Origin: Thermothielavioides terrestris NRRL 8126
Taxonomy: Eukaryota; Ascomycota; Sordariomycetes; Sordariales; Chaetomiaceae
Reading direction: 5' to 3'
Assembly: GCF_000226115.1 (NCBI RefSeq)
Contig: NC_016457.1
Coordinates: forward strand, 62,001 to 126,000
DNA: 64,000 nucleotides
Position numbers and translations under genes: made by a program
Shown here: one piece after another, positions 45,455-58,100 of the stretch
Layout: every line of letters begins with the position of its first letter
How positions within the stretch are numbered: the first letter of the stretch is position 1
The notes under the pieces: model-generated
Seen by the model: the letters and a program-made list of their open reading frames with translations, nothing else
The model's database searches: none
What the model was told of the DNA's origin: nothing

Positions 45455-47032
45455 ATGTCAGACGGCACGAGCTATTGGCCGCGCTTCGTCGATGACTTCC
45501 TCGGTCGGCTAGAATCCGACCCCGGCGCCCTCTCCGAGGGCTCCCGCGGCCTCCCGGCCTACCGCTTCGATGACGCGTCGGAGCGAGCGTTGCTCGCGAC
45601 ACGCTGTCGCCCCGTGAGCTTCCGGCTGGGCACCGGCGCTTCTCTCTTTACCGACTGCCTGATCCCCGCCATGGTCTCGGCCCGATCCGAGATCATCCTG
45701 GTCACCTGCTTCTGGGCGCCATCCGAGTCCCTGACGGCCCTCCATGACGCGCTCACAGCACTTGCCGCTCACCGGCGCTCTCTCATCCGCGGCGCGCTCT
45801 CGAGAGGCGACGCCGCCATCCGGCCCCTAACGGTCCGCATATGTCTGTCCTCCCGCTCGCTGCTCCAGAAACTGCTGCACCCCCAGTCCCGCGGCGGCTA
45901 CATGTACCCTCCGTCTGCTTGGGAGAAGCAGCTTGGGCTTCCCGACCCGGCCTCGCTCGAGGCTGGCGGCATCCAGCTCCAAGTCAAGAGTCTCTTCTTC
46001 CTTCCCTTTAGCGTAATGCATCCCAAGTTCGTCATCATCGACAGGCAGCGGGCGTTCGTGCCCAGCTGCAACGTGAGCTGGGAGCCGTGGCTCGAAGCCT
46101 GCGTCGAGATCACCGGGGAGGCAGTTCGGTCCCTACTAGTCTTTTACTCACGGACTTGGGGGGATCCGCCTGGCTCGTGGCAGCAGGTCGAGCCTGCGCC
46201 CGAGGGTGCAGCTACAGCTACCGAGGGCGTGTCGCTGGACGCCCGTCACGCGGGACTCGTCGTGATTCAGAGCCCTGCTCACCACCGCACAGCTCTTCGT
46301 TGTCGCGAGCCGGTCCCGACACTTGTTCTTCCTTCCTCTCACCATGCAAACCCCCGCTTCCGCCCGTTCCCTTGGCAAAAACCTGCGGCGCCGCCCAGCA
46401 CGCCCCAAAACATCGCCCTGCTTCAGCTCTTCAGCCGAGCACAGCAGTCCATCTACATTCAGACGCCCAACATGACCTGCAGGGCCGTCATTGCCGCCGT
46501 ACTGGACGCCCTTGCGAGAGGCGTCCATGTCAGCATCGTCACGAACCGCAGCATGATGCTGGCCGAGCAGCTGCTCACCGCCGGCACCACCACTTCCTGG
46601 TGCATGTGGTCGCTGGTCCGCCGCTTCCGACGTCTCAGGGCGACAGCGGACGCCCGGTCCGCGGGAGATGGCGGCGGCGGCGGCGATCTGGAAGCCGGCC
46701 GTCCAAGCATTGGACGCCTGCAGATCTCATACTTCCGCGCCAAGTCTCGGGGCGGCCGTGAGCTCCGCGAGACGCCCCAGTCTCTGATTCGCACTCCGTC
46801 TCGCGGCGAAGAGCCGGTGCACTCGCACCTGAAGCTGACCCTCGTCGACGACACATACGCAGTGCTTGGTTCGGCGAACATGGACCGCGCAAGCTGGTTC
46901 ACCAGCCAAGAGCTCTCTCTCCTGTTCCACGACCGCGACCTCTGCACCGAGATCAGATCCGGGATCGACAGCGTGCTGGATGGGAGAGTCGACCTCGTTT
47001 TCGACTCGGACGATGACGTGCGTGCAATGTAA
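45455..47032 (+). CDS. Phospholipase D-like protein with two HKD motifs
   Basis: Single exon, 525 residues. Two HxKxxxxD catalytic motifs are present: HPKFVIID at residues 189-196, with a following N-V-S-W-E, and HLKLTLVD at 458-465, with the following G-S-A-N-M-D-R-A-S-W. This bilobed layout is that of the PLD superfamily (phospholipases, cardiolipin synthases, some nucleases). No signal peptide or PX/PH domain is present. A low-complexity loop (G-D-G-G-G-G-G-D) lies near 405-411. Closest in style are fungal 'PLD-like domain' proteins of unknown substrate; I infer a cytosolic or membrane-associated phosphodiesterase/phosphatidyltransferase. Confidence 0.88.
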   Translation: MSDGTSYWPRFVDDFLGRLESDPGALSEGSRGLPAYRFDDASERALLATRCRPVSFRLGTGASLFTDCLIPAMVSARSEIILVTCFWAPSESLTALHDALTALAAHRRSLIRGALSRGDAAIRPLTVRICLSSRSLLQKLLHPQSRGGYMYPPSAWEKQLGLPDPASLEAGGIQLQVKSLFFLPFSVMHPKFVIIDRQRAFVPSCNVSWEPWLEACVEITGEAVRSLLVFYSRTWGDPPGSWQQVEPAPEGAATATEGVSLDARHAGLVVIQSPAHHRTALRCREPVPTLVLPSSHHANPRFRPFPWQKPAAPPSTPQNIALLQLFSRAQQSIYIQTPNMTCRAVIAAVLDALARGVHVSIVTNRSMMLAEQLLTAGTTTSWCMWSLVRRFRRLRATADARSAGDGGGGGDLEAGRPSIGRLQISYFRAKSRGGRELRETPQSLIRTPSRGEEPVHSHLKLTLVDDTYAVLGSANMDRASWFTSQELSLLFHDRDLCTEIRSGIDSVLDGRVDLVFDSDDDVRAM

Positions 47033-48124
47033 GGAAGACGGCCCGCCGACCGAACCACGAACGGACCACCGGTGGACGCTGTGCGTCGGCCGTTCTTCTT
47101 TGGACCCGGGGTGCTGGCCTGGCCGCGAGTGCACATCTCTGCGCCCGGCCCTTCCAGCCAGCATCCGGTGGCGGCCACAGCGTCCACTACACTACACTAC
47201 TGTGTAACTGTGTAAAGCCCTCAACGAATGCAACGACGTTCCGGAACGTCGTTCGTCTCTTCCGGCCAAGCTCGGCAGGCCCAAGCCGGGATCCCACCCC
47301 TGTCCTCGTCATCAGCCCCGCATGAAGAGCCGCGTCCTTCCGTTCAGGGACATTCAGGAACGAGGCCTCCGAGATTTGCTCAGTCCCACGCCAGTTAAGG
47401 GATGCCAACCGACACCCCGGCTCCACCGGCCTTGGCCCTTCGCGGGAACCCGGTTAGCGGAGATTGCGCCGGTTTCTCATACATAACGCCAGCATACCAC
47501 ATGCTCCATCGTTCCCAGTTTCCCGTTCACGGAGTGTGCACTGCAATCCTTGGCTTCCCCTCTCAACCCCCGGTGTGCTCCACTCCCAGCCCTTCAACAG
47601 CCGTTCTCCACCCCTCATGTAGTGTACTGCGGTAGTGTATCCGGCTTAGCGTCCGGATGATGCGTGCTCGCCTCTGGCCGTTCTGGGGATGCACTGGCAG
47701 CGGGGCCTATCGTCCGACGCGTCACCGGGACGTCCTCCCATCGTGGGCTGCGCACGCTAACGCTAACCGCGCTCCCTTCACGCTTTGACTCTGCCCTGGC
47801 TCCGGGGGCGAGCGACGTTATGCCAAGAATGGAAGTCTCGGGAGCTTGTCTTCGCCCAAGGGCCGATACTGTTCCGCCCAGGGTTGAATCACACGGCACC
47901 ACGCTCCCGTTGATCCGACTGCTTCCTGTCCCAAGCCGGACCTGACTGTCGCTGTCGTGCAGTTAATCCCTACATGCTCCGGCGATCGCGTTGGGAGGGG
48001 AGGGGGCATATCCATGGATAAAGACGGAGCACCCTGCCCCTCGCCCTGGCTACCTCCCCTTAGGCTCTCCCCAGCGTCTTTGCCTCGAGCCGCTCAAGTC
48101 AGCTAAGCTTCCTTGCTCCGCACC
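47033..48124. promoter_or_regulatory. Upstream region of the CBH II gene
   Basis: About 1.1 kb with no supported gene. It contains a perfect 22-bp palindrome at 47232-47253 and, 101-108 bp before the ATG, GGATAAAG, which could act as a weak TATA element. Cellulase promoters usually carry sites for XlnR/Clr-type activators and CreA. I did not find a convincing cluster by eye, so no individual sites are called. Confidence 0.4.
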
Positions 48125-49793
48125 ATGGCTCAGAAGCTCCTTCTCGCCGCCGCCCTTGCGGCCAGCGCCCTCGCTGCTCCCGTCGTCGAGGAGCGCCAGA
48201 ACTGCGGTTCCGTCTGGTAAGCGCATTGAATCCATCCGGGCTGCTTCAACAACCTCGTCTCGCGGCCGGCTCGACTCACATCATGTCCCAGGAGCCAATG
48301 CGGCGGCATTGGCTGGTCCGGCGCGACCTGCTGCGCTTCGGGCAATACCTGCGTTGAGCTGAACCCGTACTACTCGCAGTGCCTGCCCAACAGCCAGGTG
48401 ACTACCTCGACCAGCAAGACCACCTCCACCACCACCAGGAGCAGCACCACCAGCCACAGCAGCGGTCCCACCAGCACGAGCACCACCACCACCAGCAGTC
48501 CCGTGGTCACTACCCCGCCGAGTACCTCCATCCCCGGCGGTGCCTCGTCAACGGCCAGCTGGTCCGGCAACCCGTTCTCGGGCGTGCAGATGTGGGCCAA
48601 CGACTACTACGCCTCCGAGGTCTCGTCGCTGGCCATCCCCAGCATGACGGGCGCCATGGCCACCAAGGCGGCCGAGGTGGCCAAGGTGCCCAGCTTCCAG
48701 TGGCTTGACCGCAACGTCACCATCGACACGCTGTTCGCCCACACGCTGTCGCAGATCCGCGCGGCCAACCAGAAAGGCGCCAACCCGCCCTACGCGGGCA
48801 TCTTCGTGGTCTACGACCTTCCGGACCGCGACTGCGCCGCCGCCGCGTCCAACGGCGAGTTCTCCATCGCGAACAACGGGGCGGCCAACTACAAGACGTA
48901 CATCGACGCGATCCGGAGCCTCGTCATCCAGTACTCAGACATCCGCATCATCTTCGTCATCGAGCCCGACTCGCTGGCCAACATGGTGACCAACCTGAAC
49001 GTGGCCAAGTGCGCCAACGCCGAGTCGACCTACAAGGAGTTGACCGTCTACGCGCTGCAGCAGCTGAACCTGCCCAACGTGGCCATGTACCTGGACGCCG
49101 GCCACGCCGGCTGGCTCGGCTGGCCCGCCAACATCCAGCCGGCCGCCAACCTCTTCGCCGAGATCTACACGAGCGCCGGCAAGCCGGCCGCCGTGCGCGG
49201 CCTCGCCACCAACGTGGCCAACTACAACGGCTGGAGCCTGGCCACGCCGCCCTCGTACACCCAGGGCGACCCCAACTACGACGAGAGCCACTACGTCCAG
49301 GCCCTCGCCCCGCTGCTCACCGCCAACGGCTTCCCCGCCCACTTCATCACCGACACCGGCCGCAACGGCAAGCAGCCGACCGGTATGTCCTCCGTCCCCT
49401 TTTCACACTCCCAAACCTCCTGAATACTTAGGTTCTAACTCCCGTGCAGGACAACGGCAATGGGGAGACTGGTGCAACGTTATCGGAACTGGTGGGTTCT
49501 TTTTTTTTTTTTTTTTGTCCCTTTTTTCTTTGGCTGAATATGTTCTTGTTGGCTAACTTTTCTCGCTGGCAGGCTTCGGCGTGCGCCCGACGACAAACAC
49601 CGGCCTCGACATCGAGGACGCCTTCGTCTGGGTCAAGCCCGGCGGCGAGTGCGACGGCACGAGCAACACGACCTCTCCCCGCTACGACTACCACTGCGGC
49701 CTGTCGGACGCGCTGCAGCCTGCTCCGGAGGCCGGCACTTGGTTCCAGGCCTACTTCGAGCAGCTCCTGACCAACGCCAACCCGCCCTTCTAA
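48125..49793 (+). CDS. cbh2: Secreted cellobiohydrolase II, GH6 with N-terminal CBM1
   Basis: 481 residues from four exons: 48125-48216, 48292-49382, 49450-49491 and 49573-49793. The introns (75, 67 and 81 bp) are GT-AG with consistent phases. Order: signal peptide ([17 protein letters not shown]), short propeptide ending E-E-R, CBM1 ([17 protein letters not shown] to Y-Y-S-Q-C-L), a Ser/Thr-rich linker of about 60 residues, then the GH6 domain. Diagnostic GH6 pieces are [19 protein letters not shown] (catalytic-acid region), [38 protein letters not shown] and [12 protein letters not shown]. The enzyme is an inverting exo-glucanase that releases cellobiose from non-reducing ends of cellulose. 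Length and sequence agree with my memory of Thermothielavioides terrestris CBH II. Expression is expected to be cellulose-induced and glucose-repressed. Intron 3 contains a T17 run. Confidence 0.96.
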
Positions 49794-50553
49794 GCATGAG
49801 TACCTAAGATGCACACGAGAAGCATGGCGTGGAGATCAGTTTTTTTTACTGCCAGCGTGGGCCCGGTCACTCAGTCTACTCTAGCTGGGACGACTGTTTG
49901 ATTTCTGGCATGTACATAGCATCCTATTCTATTATTGCCCTTTGGAAGCAAAATAGACTTGTTCATATCTCTTGCTGGCGTCGTGTTATAATAGCTCGCC
50001 TTATGAATATCCTCGCAAGAGGACTCATTCAACGACAGTGATTGATTAAGGATTCGTCATGGGCCTCATTGTCCCTCGTGCCCTCCCAGCTTCCCTCCAT
50101 ATATGCGAGACGCGTAGGTTGTCTACAAGTTAATATATATTCCGTATTCCCCCAACTTATGGACTTGCTTTCCTTACGTAATCTGTGCTCCCAGAGAACT
50201 GGCGCCGATCGTGTTTCAATTTCAGCCGAGAATGTAAGCAGGGGAACGGGAGCGCCGCCGTCTTGGCACAGGCCAACATCGCTGGAGCCTGAGTTTTGTT
50301 TTTCATGACACACTCACACTGCCGATTTGAATCTCTCCTCTCTCCTCATTGACTCCCCGCGGCCTACATTCAAGCTGGGCGCGCAGAAGTTTGGACCCCA
50401 CAACCAAGCCAATATATTACTCGCGAACTACTCCGTAGTCCGTTGTACAGTACCTCCAGGTTATTTTCTGTCCCTCGTCAAGGGTGTCAGCCTAATGCGC
50501 ATCCCGGACTCTCCCCCCTCCCGGCCGCCCTCGCTCCCCTCTCCCGCATCCCG
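49794..50553. other. Intergenic DNA between CBH II and GH47
   Basis: 3' UTR of CBH II and leader of the mannosidase gene. TpA-rich short runs (for example TTAATATATATTCC near 50130) could be promoter elements. An in-frame extension of the mannosidase to 50443 is rejected because it would displace the membrane anchor. Confidence 0.5.
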
Positions 50554-52447
<1,894 letters not shown>

Positions 52448-53440
52448 TAGCCAGTCCGGGGGCCATGTTTCTCGGTGTGGTTGATCCCAAGTCGTCGAGC
52501 CGTGTGTAGGAGTAGATTCAAAACTGTTGCATAGCAAGGCTATAGCAGACTCGGGGGGGTTAGGTTAAGAGGGGGGGGGGGGGGGGTGCGGGCCGAGGAC
52601 AGCTCGCGCCCCGGGCTCTCTGTGTTGGCCAATTTAACGACGCTACCTACTTTTGTTTCTATGTTCGGAATGCAATGAAGGACGCGAAAGTCAAGAGGAG
52701 CTTTCGTCGGCTCGCGCCCGCCGATGCGGACGATATCTGCCACGGATTTTGGACAGAGACAGGATTGACATGGATTACATTTGACCTTGTCGTGTCCCTA
52801 CTTGGGAGCATTACGAATCGGGTACGTTAACCGGTGTTACTTTCTATTATGTCGGCTGCCGGTGAGCTTGGTTAGCGTCTTAGAAATTCGGAGGAGATGA
52901 GTTCCTACGAGGGCTGCGAGACATTCGAGATGTAGCGAGTTGTAGCTCACGGTCCATTCACTCCCTAGGCATGCATTTGTATCGTCTAAGCAAGCAGCTT
53001 CTCAACCGCGTGGGCTGTTGAGCCTCTTGCTCCTCCTTCTCCTCGCCGCAATCATCAACAACCGTCATCCGGTCACTCACTTTCCTTTTCGTCATCCAAC
53101 TCTCCAGAGTCAACCGAAGCGCACAGGGTTGCCAGCCCGGCCAAACGGTTCCCGCTTTTCCAATATCCTGCCAACGATCTACTTCCACCTCCTCGGCGGT
53201 GTGGCCAACAGAGGTGGTTCCTACGCCTTCGGGAGCGTCAGCTCCTACCCTACCGATGACATCATCTTTTGCTTCTACTGGCCTGATAGTCCTGCATAAT
53301 CGTCTGGTGGGTCGGCCGGTCAGCCACCTAACGGTCCCCGGCCGCAGTTGTAGTTTGTACGTCTGGCATCCGCCTCACCGGAGCCCTGGTGATGCGGTGG
53401 CACGCAATATTAGTATACAGGAAGATTGATAGTAAGTGTG
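52448..53440. other. Intergenic DNA with a G16 run
   Basis: From the mannosidase stop to the first TpA-rich DNA. It contains an uninterrupted G16 tract at 52571-52586, with another G7 just before it. Short open frames only (for example plus 53018-53299); no gene supported. Confidence 0.5.
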
Positions 53441-53911
53441 ATAATGGATTCAAAGTGGGGAGGCTCCCGCCACTGCCAAGATATCTTAGCAATGTATATA
53501 GGGCGTATAGGCTATACAGGGTAAACCCTATATAGTGCAACCCTAACTTAGAGCCTAACCTAGATAGGGTCATTATCTATTTATATATATAGTAGTATCT
53601 AGTATTAAGTGCTAGGCTATAAGAAAAAAGGCAATGCCCTTACTACGCTAATCCTCGAATTGATCCTCCTTCCTAATCTAGTAATTCATTCCTTCTGAAC
53701 ATCCTCCTCCTCGTAGTATCGCGCTAGTTTAACACCTTTGCTAGTGTACGTACTACGCTATATATTCGGGGCTAGGCTAGCTACTATAATAGTCGAAGCT
53801 ACTAGCGAAGGCGGCTCTACAATATGCTTAACTAGTATAGATGCCTTCTTAGGCATTATAGGCTATAGCGTTGTAGACTACGATGCCGACGTATACTCTA
53901 CTGGGGCCATT

Positions 53912-54049
53912 GGCGTAGACACCTCCTATAAGGAGTTCCTCGTCGATAGAGTAGCTAGTATAGGCGCTTTTCGTAAGGAGGTCTTTATCGATAGGTCGAT
54001 CGGTATAGGCGCCTCCTATAAGGAGGTCCTCGTCGATGGACTTGCTGTA
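53912..54049 (+). repeat. Degenerate ~45-bp tandem repeat in element 4
   Basis: Three imperfect units (53912-53960, 53961-54005, 54006-54049) sharing TAGGCGCCTCCTATAAGGAG-type and CTCGTCGAT-type blocks. They form a rare stretch open in plus frame (53738-54118, 126 codons), encoding repeats like S-Y-K-E-x-L-V-D. This is antisense to the element, so I do not call the frame a gene. Confidence 0.6.
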
Positions 54050-54720
54050 GGTGCTTCTAGCTACGGAGCTTTACCCGTAGTCGCTAGAAGCTACGGTGTA
54101 GCCAACGCTAAGTTCTAGGGGTGGTTACGTAAGCGCTTAGCGGGTGTTGTAGCGCCTATAGCCTTCTCCGTAGCCTTGCCCACGGCTTTGCCTATAGCCG
54201 TTTTTACGGCTTTGCCTACGGTCTCGATATTCTTCTAGGGCCGACTATATAGGCGCTTGACTAGGACTTTGGCTTCCTCCTTCTTCTATACTATGTCTAT
54301 AGGTGGGTCGATGCCTAGGCGCTTCTAATATTCTTCTATAACCTTAGGCGTATATCGTATTTTATATAGCGATTTCCAAGCGTTGTAGTATACACTAAGG
54401 TTCTTCTACTAGATTAAATACTTGATCCGTATACTAGTTGTAGTATATTAGAGGATATGTTCCACTTCGTAGTTATTGTTAAATTTGTAATCTTCTAACT
54501 AATTGGAGGCCTAGGAATCTTCTACTAGGCTAGCCTCCAGTTCGACGTAGCTATATAGATCTTCTCCTAGCGGTATAGGCGAGAGGTGCTCTACAGAGAT
54601 GACTAGGTAGATTCCTATATAGCTTAGGAGATCGAGTTTATAAGCTAGGTAGCTGATATAGCGCTTAATAGGAAATGGCCTAGCGCACTGTTATAATAAC
54701 TTCCGAGGCAAGTTGCTAGG

Positions 54721-55106
54721 TGTCACGGCAAGGCAAAACAAGTGCTAGATGACTCGTAGCTGAATTGATCCTCGATTGACGAAGACTTCAAGTCTAAGGA
54801 GAGAGAGGAAAACTATCAATATATAGGTAGAAAACTGTGCTCAAATACCTTAGGTGGTATATATAGACAATTTGCAGTGGAGCTACAATTTGCAGTAGGG
54901 CTACAAAGTCTATATATTGTAGGGTAAGATATAGTTCGCCTTATTAGCGTGTTTTTCCTTATCGGTAAGTCAACCCCTCCTTCCTAATCTGGAAGTCGAC
55001 TCGAATCCTATAAATCTATTAACTCGGGAGGTCACGTAAGTATATAGTCATGTGATAGGTCTATATATAAGTTATATGACGGTGGTTAATGTACTATACT
55101 GTTATA
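54721..55106 (-). repeat. Left LTR of element 3 (its 3' LTR)
   Basis: 386 bp from TGTCACGGCAAGGC. The first ~120 bp keep GC states; the inner end reads ACTATACTGTTATA where the other LTR has GCTGTGCTGTCACA. Confidence 0.95.
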
Positions 55107-58100
55107 TCACCCCCCCCTCGAAAAAGCGTCGTGCCTATACGACGAATACGTTGTAGTCCTCCGCTAGCTATTAGTAATTAGAAGAATTGGTTTATAAGCT
55201 TATTTTTTACGAAGTTTATACAATTGAGTTCTATAGGACTTAGAAATCTACCCTATAGCTTATTAGGCTATATAAGATACTATATCTAGGCTAGTAGATA
55301 TATAAGGGAGCTAGGATAAAATGTCATCCTACGACCTTATAGTAGGTTTATATATATATACGACGTCTCTTAGATCGAGTTGGATCGCGTTGTCCTTTAG
55401 GTACTAGTAGGTTATTATTTAGGTATTTATTATCGAAGTAATCCTCTTTATAAGCTTTTAGCTATTATAGCAATTGCTAAGGTAGTCTAGCTATATAGAG
55501 GAATTCCTTATAGAACTCCTAAAGGCGGTGTAGTATATTCTTGAAATTAGTAGTGTTATACTATTTAAGGTCCTCGCCTTAATCGATCTATTGAACGTAA
55601 TACTAGAGTTTCCCTTTAAATATCTAGGAGGCAAAAATCTTTTCGACTTGCTATTCCAATTCGCTATCTACCTCAATTAGCGGCTTAGGCTAGGGTTCCT
55701 AACCTAGTAATAGGTTATTTAATACCCTTTGGAGTCGATCTAGGGTAAATATTAGGTATATCTTCTAGGTCTTAGGTAGCTTTAGCTTATAGGAATAACC
55801 CTTTTTAGCAATAATCGGAAAAGGTCTAGCGACTAGGTAGTCGAGCTTATCGTTTAGTTGGTTTATCTACTAGTGGCCCTTTGTAATATAGACCTTCTAA
55901 CTAACTTTAAATTCTTCTAGTTGCCGATACTTATCCGCTTACCGCTTTTAGGCTTCCTAGGCTTTCTATATACTTTCCTTAGCGAATTAGATAATAAAAT
56001 TGATTTTAGAGAGTATCTTCTATACTTTAGTGTAATTAAGCTTGTCTTTAGTACTACTAAATTCTTAAATATACTTTTACTAATTATAGGTCATCTAGGG
56101 GAGTATACTAGTCTCGACTTTGAATAAGGCGAGGCTAGTAGATAAGTAGAGTAAAATAGTTTAAGTAAAATCTATTGTAGATAGTAATTCTAACCAATTG
56201 TCTTAGAAATAGTTAATAAAGGGGTATAGACGCTAGTCGAGGTATTGATTTATAATTTTAATCTACCTATCTGTCTAAGGGTACTCTAAAGAAGAGAGGT
56301 ATAGGTTAATTCTAAGGATTTTATAGAACTCGTCTTAGAATACCGAGATAAACTAAGGGCCTTAGTCCAAAGTGATTGATTCTAGGGCTCTATAGGTACA
56401 TTAAATGTATTAGTAGTAGAGTTATATTATCTCTTTAGTAGTAGTAGTCTTATAGTAGAGAAGTGAATAGCTATACTTCCCTAGGCGATCTATTATAACG
56501 AAGACTTAGTTATAGCCTAACTTGTCTTAGGGTATTATATAGAAGTCTATAGTAATATACTACTAAGGTTTTATAGGGACTTCTAAGGGCTTAAGGAGGC
56601 CTAGTAGTTTGTTATAGGGTATATAGGAACTTCGGTAGGTCTAGCAATTCCTAACAAACTTATCGATATCTCCTATTTGCCTTAGCTAGAAGTATTGTCT
56701 CTAGACCAACTCTTATATCTTATTCTTACCTAAGTAGGCTATAGAGATCTAGTTGTAGATCTTAGCTAATAAATAGGTTTATAGGTAACTATCTAATAGA
56801 ATTATTAGCCTCTCTCCCTTTAATAGAAGGCTACTATCGCTTAGGGTCTAATTGATATCATTTTAGTAGACGAGCTCTTAGAAACTCTCTAGGGCTTTAC
56901 TCTCTTAGTTTGCTTTGAGGATAGTATCTACTAGTTTATATCCTTCAAGTCGTTGTAGACGAGATAGCTCAAATTCGTTGGCTTCGATTTAATAGATTAT
57001 ATACTATAAGTCGTACTTAGTAGGCTCCTTAGATAGCAACTCTAGCTCCTTTAGGATCTATAAGTCTAGCTTGCTCTTAGGGAGGACTATCTAGGTATAG
57101 TAAGCTTCTTAGACTTCCTTCTAGGTAGTAAGCTCCTTAGCCTTATAGGATAGGGCATTAGCAACAATATTCTATTTGCTAGGTCAATAGACGATTTAAA
57201 AATCTAGGGCAAAGAGGAGCTTAGCTTATCTAGTTTATTGTATATTGAGTAGCCTCTTTTATATAAAGTATTACAACGTATAGTAGTCGAATAAGATATT
57301 GAACTACTATTAGAGGCTAAGTAGTATTGGGTATTATTCTTCAATGGTATATATAATAGCAAAGAGCTCCTTGTTATAAATAAGGTAATTGCTTTCTAGT
57401 TTAGATATCGTTCTTGAGAAGAACGCGACAAGATGCTAACTATTGTTGTATTTCTATTAGAAGACTCTAGCTATAACTCTATTGGATACGTCGACTTCGA
57501 TTTAGCTCTTTCTAGTAGGATCGTAGTATTTAAGGAGTAGGATATTGGTTATTCGCCTCTTAAGTTCTTAGAAGGCTTCTTTATACTCTTTAGTCTACTT
57601 GAATAGTTTTCCTTTAACGATTAGGCGCTATAGGGGATATACAATCCTTCTATACTTATAGACAAATTGACGATAAAAGTTGTAGAATCTAAAGAAGGTT
57701 TATACTCTTTATATAGTAGTAGGTTAGTCCTAAGAAACTACTATCTCGATCTTTTTTAGGTCTACTTAGATACCTTTAGTATTGATGATGAACCTAAGGA
57801 ACTTAGTTTCAATAATATAGAATTCGTATTTCTTAATATCTGCCTAGAGACCTACTTCGTATAGCTTTTAGAGGATAAGCTATATATATTTATAGTGCTC
57901 TTCCTCGTTCTAAGAGTAGATGATTAGGTTATCGATATAGGCGATTATAAATATATTGAGGTACTTAAAGAACTAGGAATTAACGAATCGCTAAAAGGTA
58001 GTAAATCTATTATATAAGCTAAACGATAGGACCTTATAGTAGAATTGACTATATTAGGTTTAGAAGGTTGTTAGGTCTTCGCTTCTAGGGGTAAGTCGGA

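Noticed and set aside
50443..50553. N-terminal extension of the GH47 protein by 37 codons
   Set aside because: It would put a non-hydrophobic tail before the signal anchor; the 50554 ATG gives the usual type II topology.
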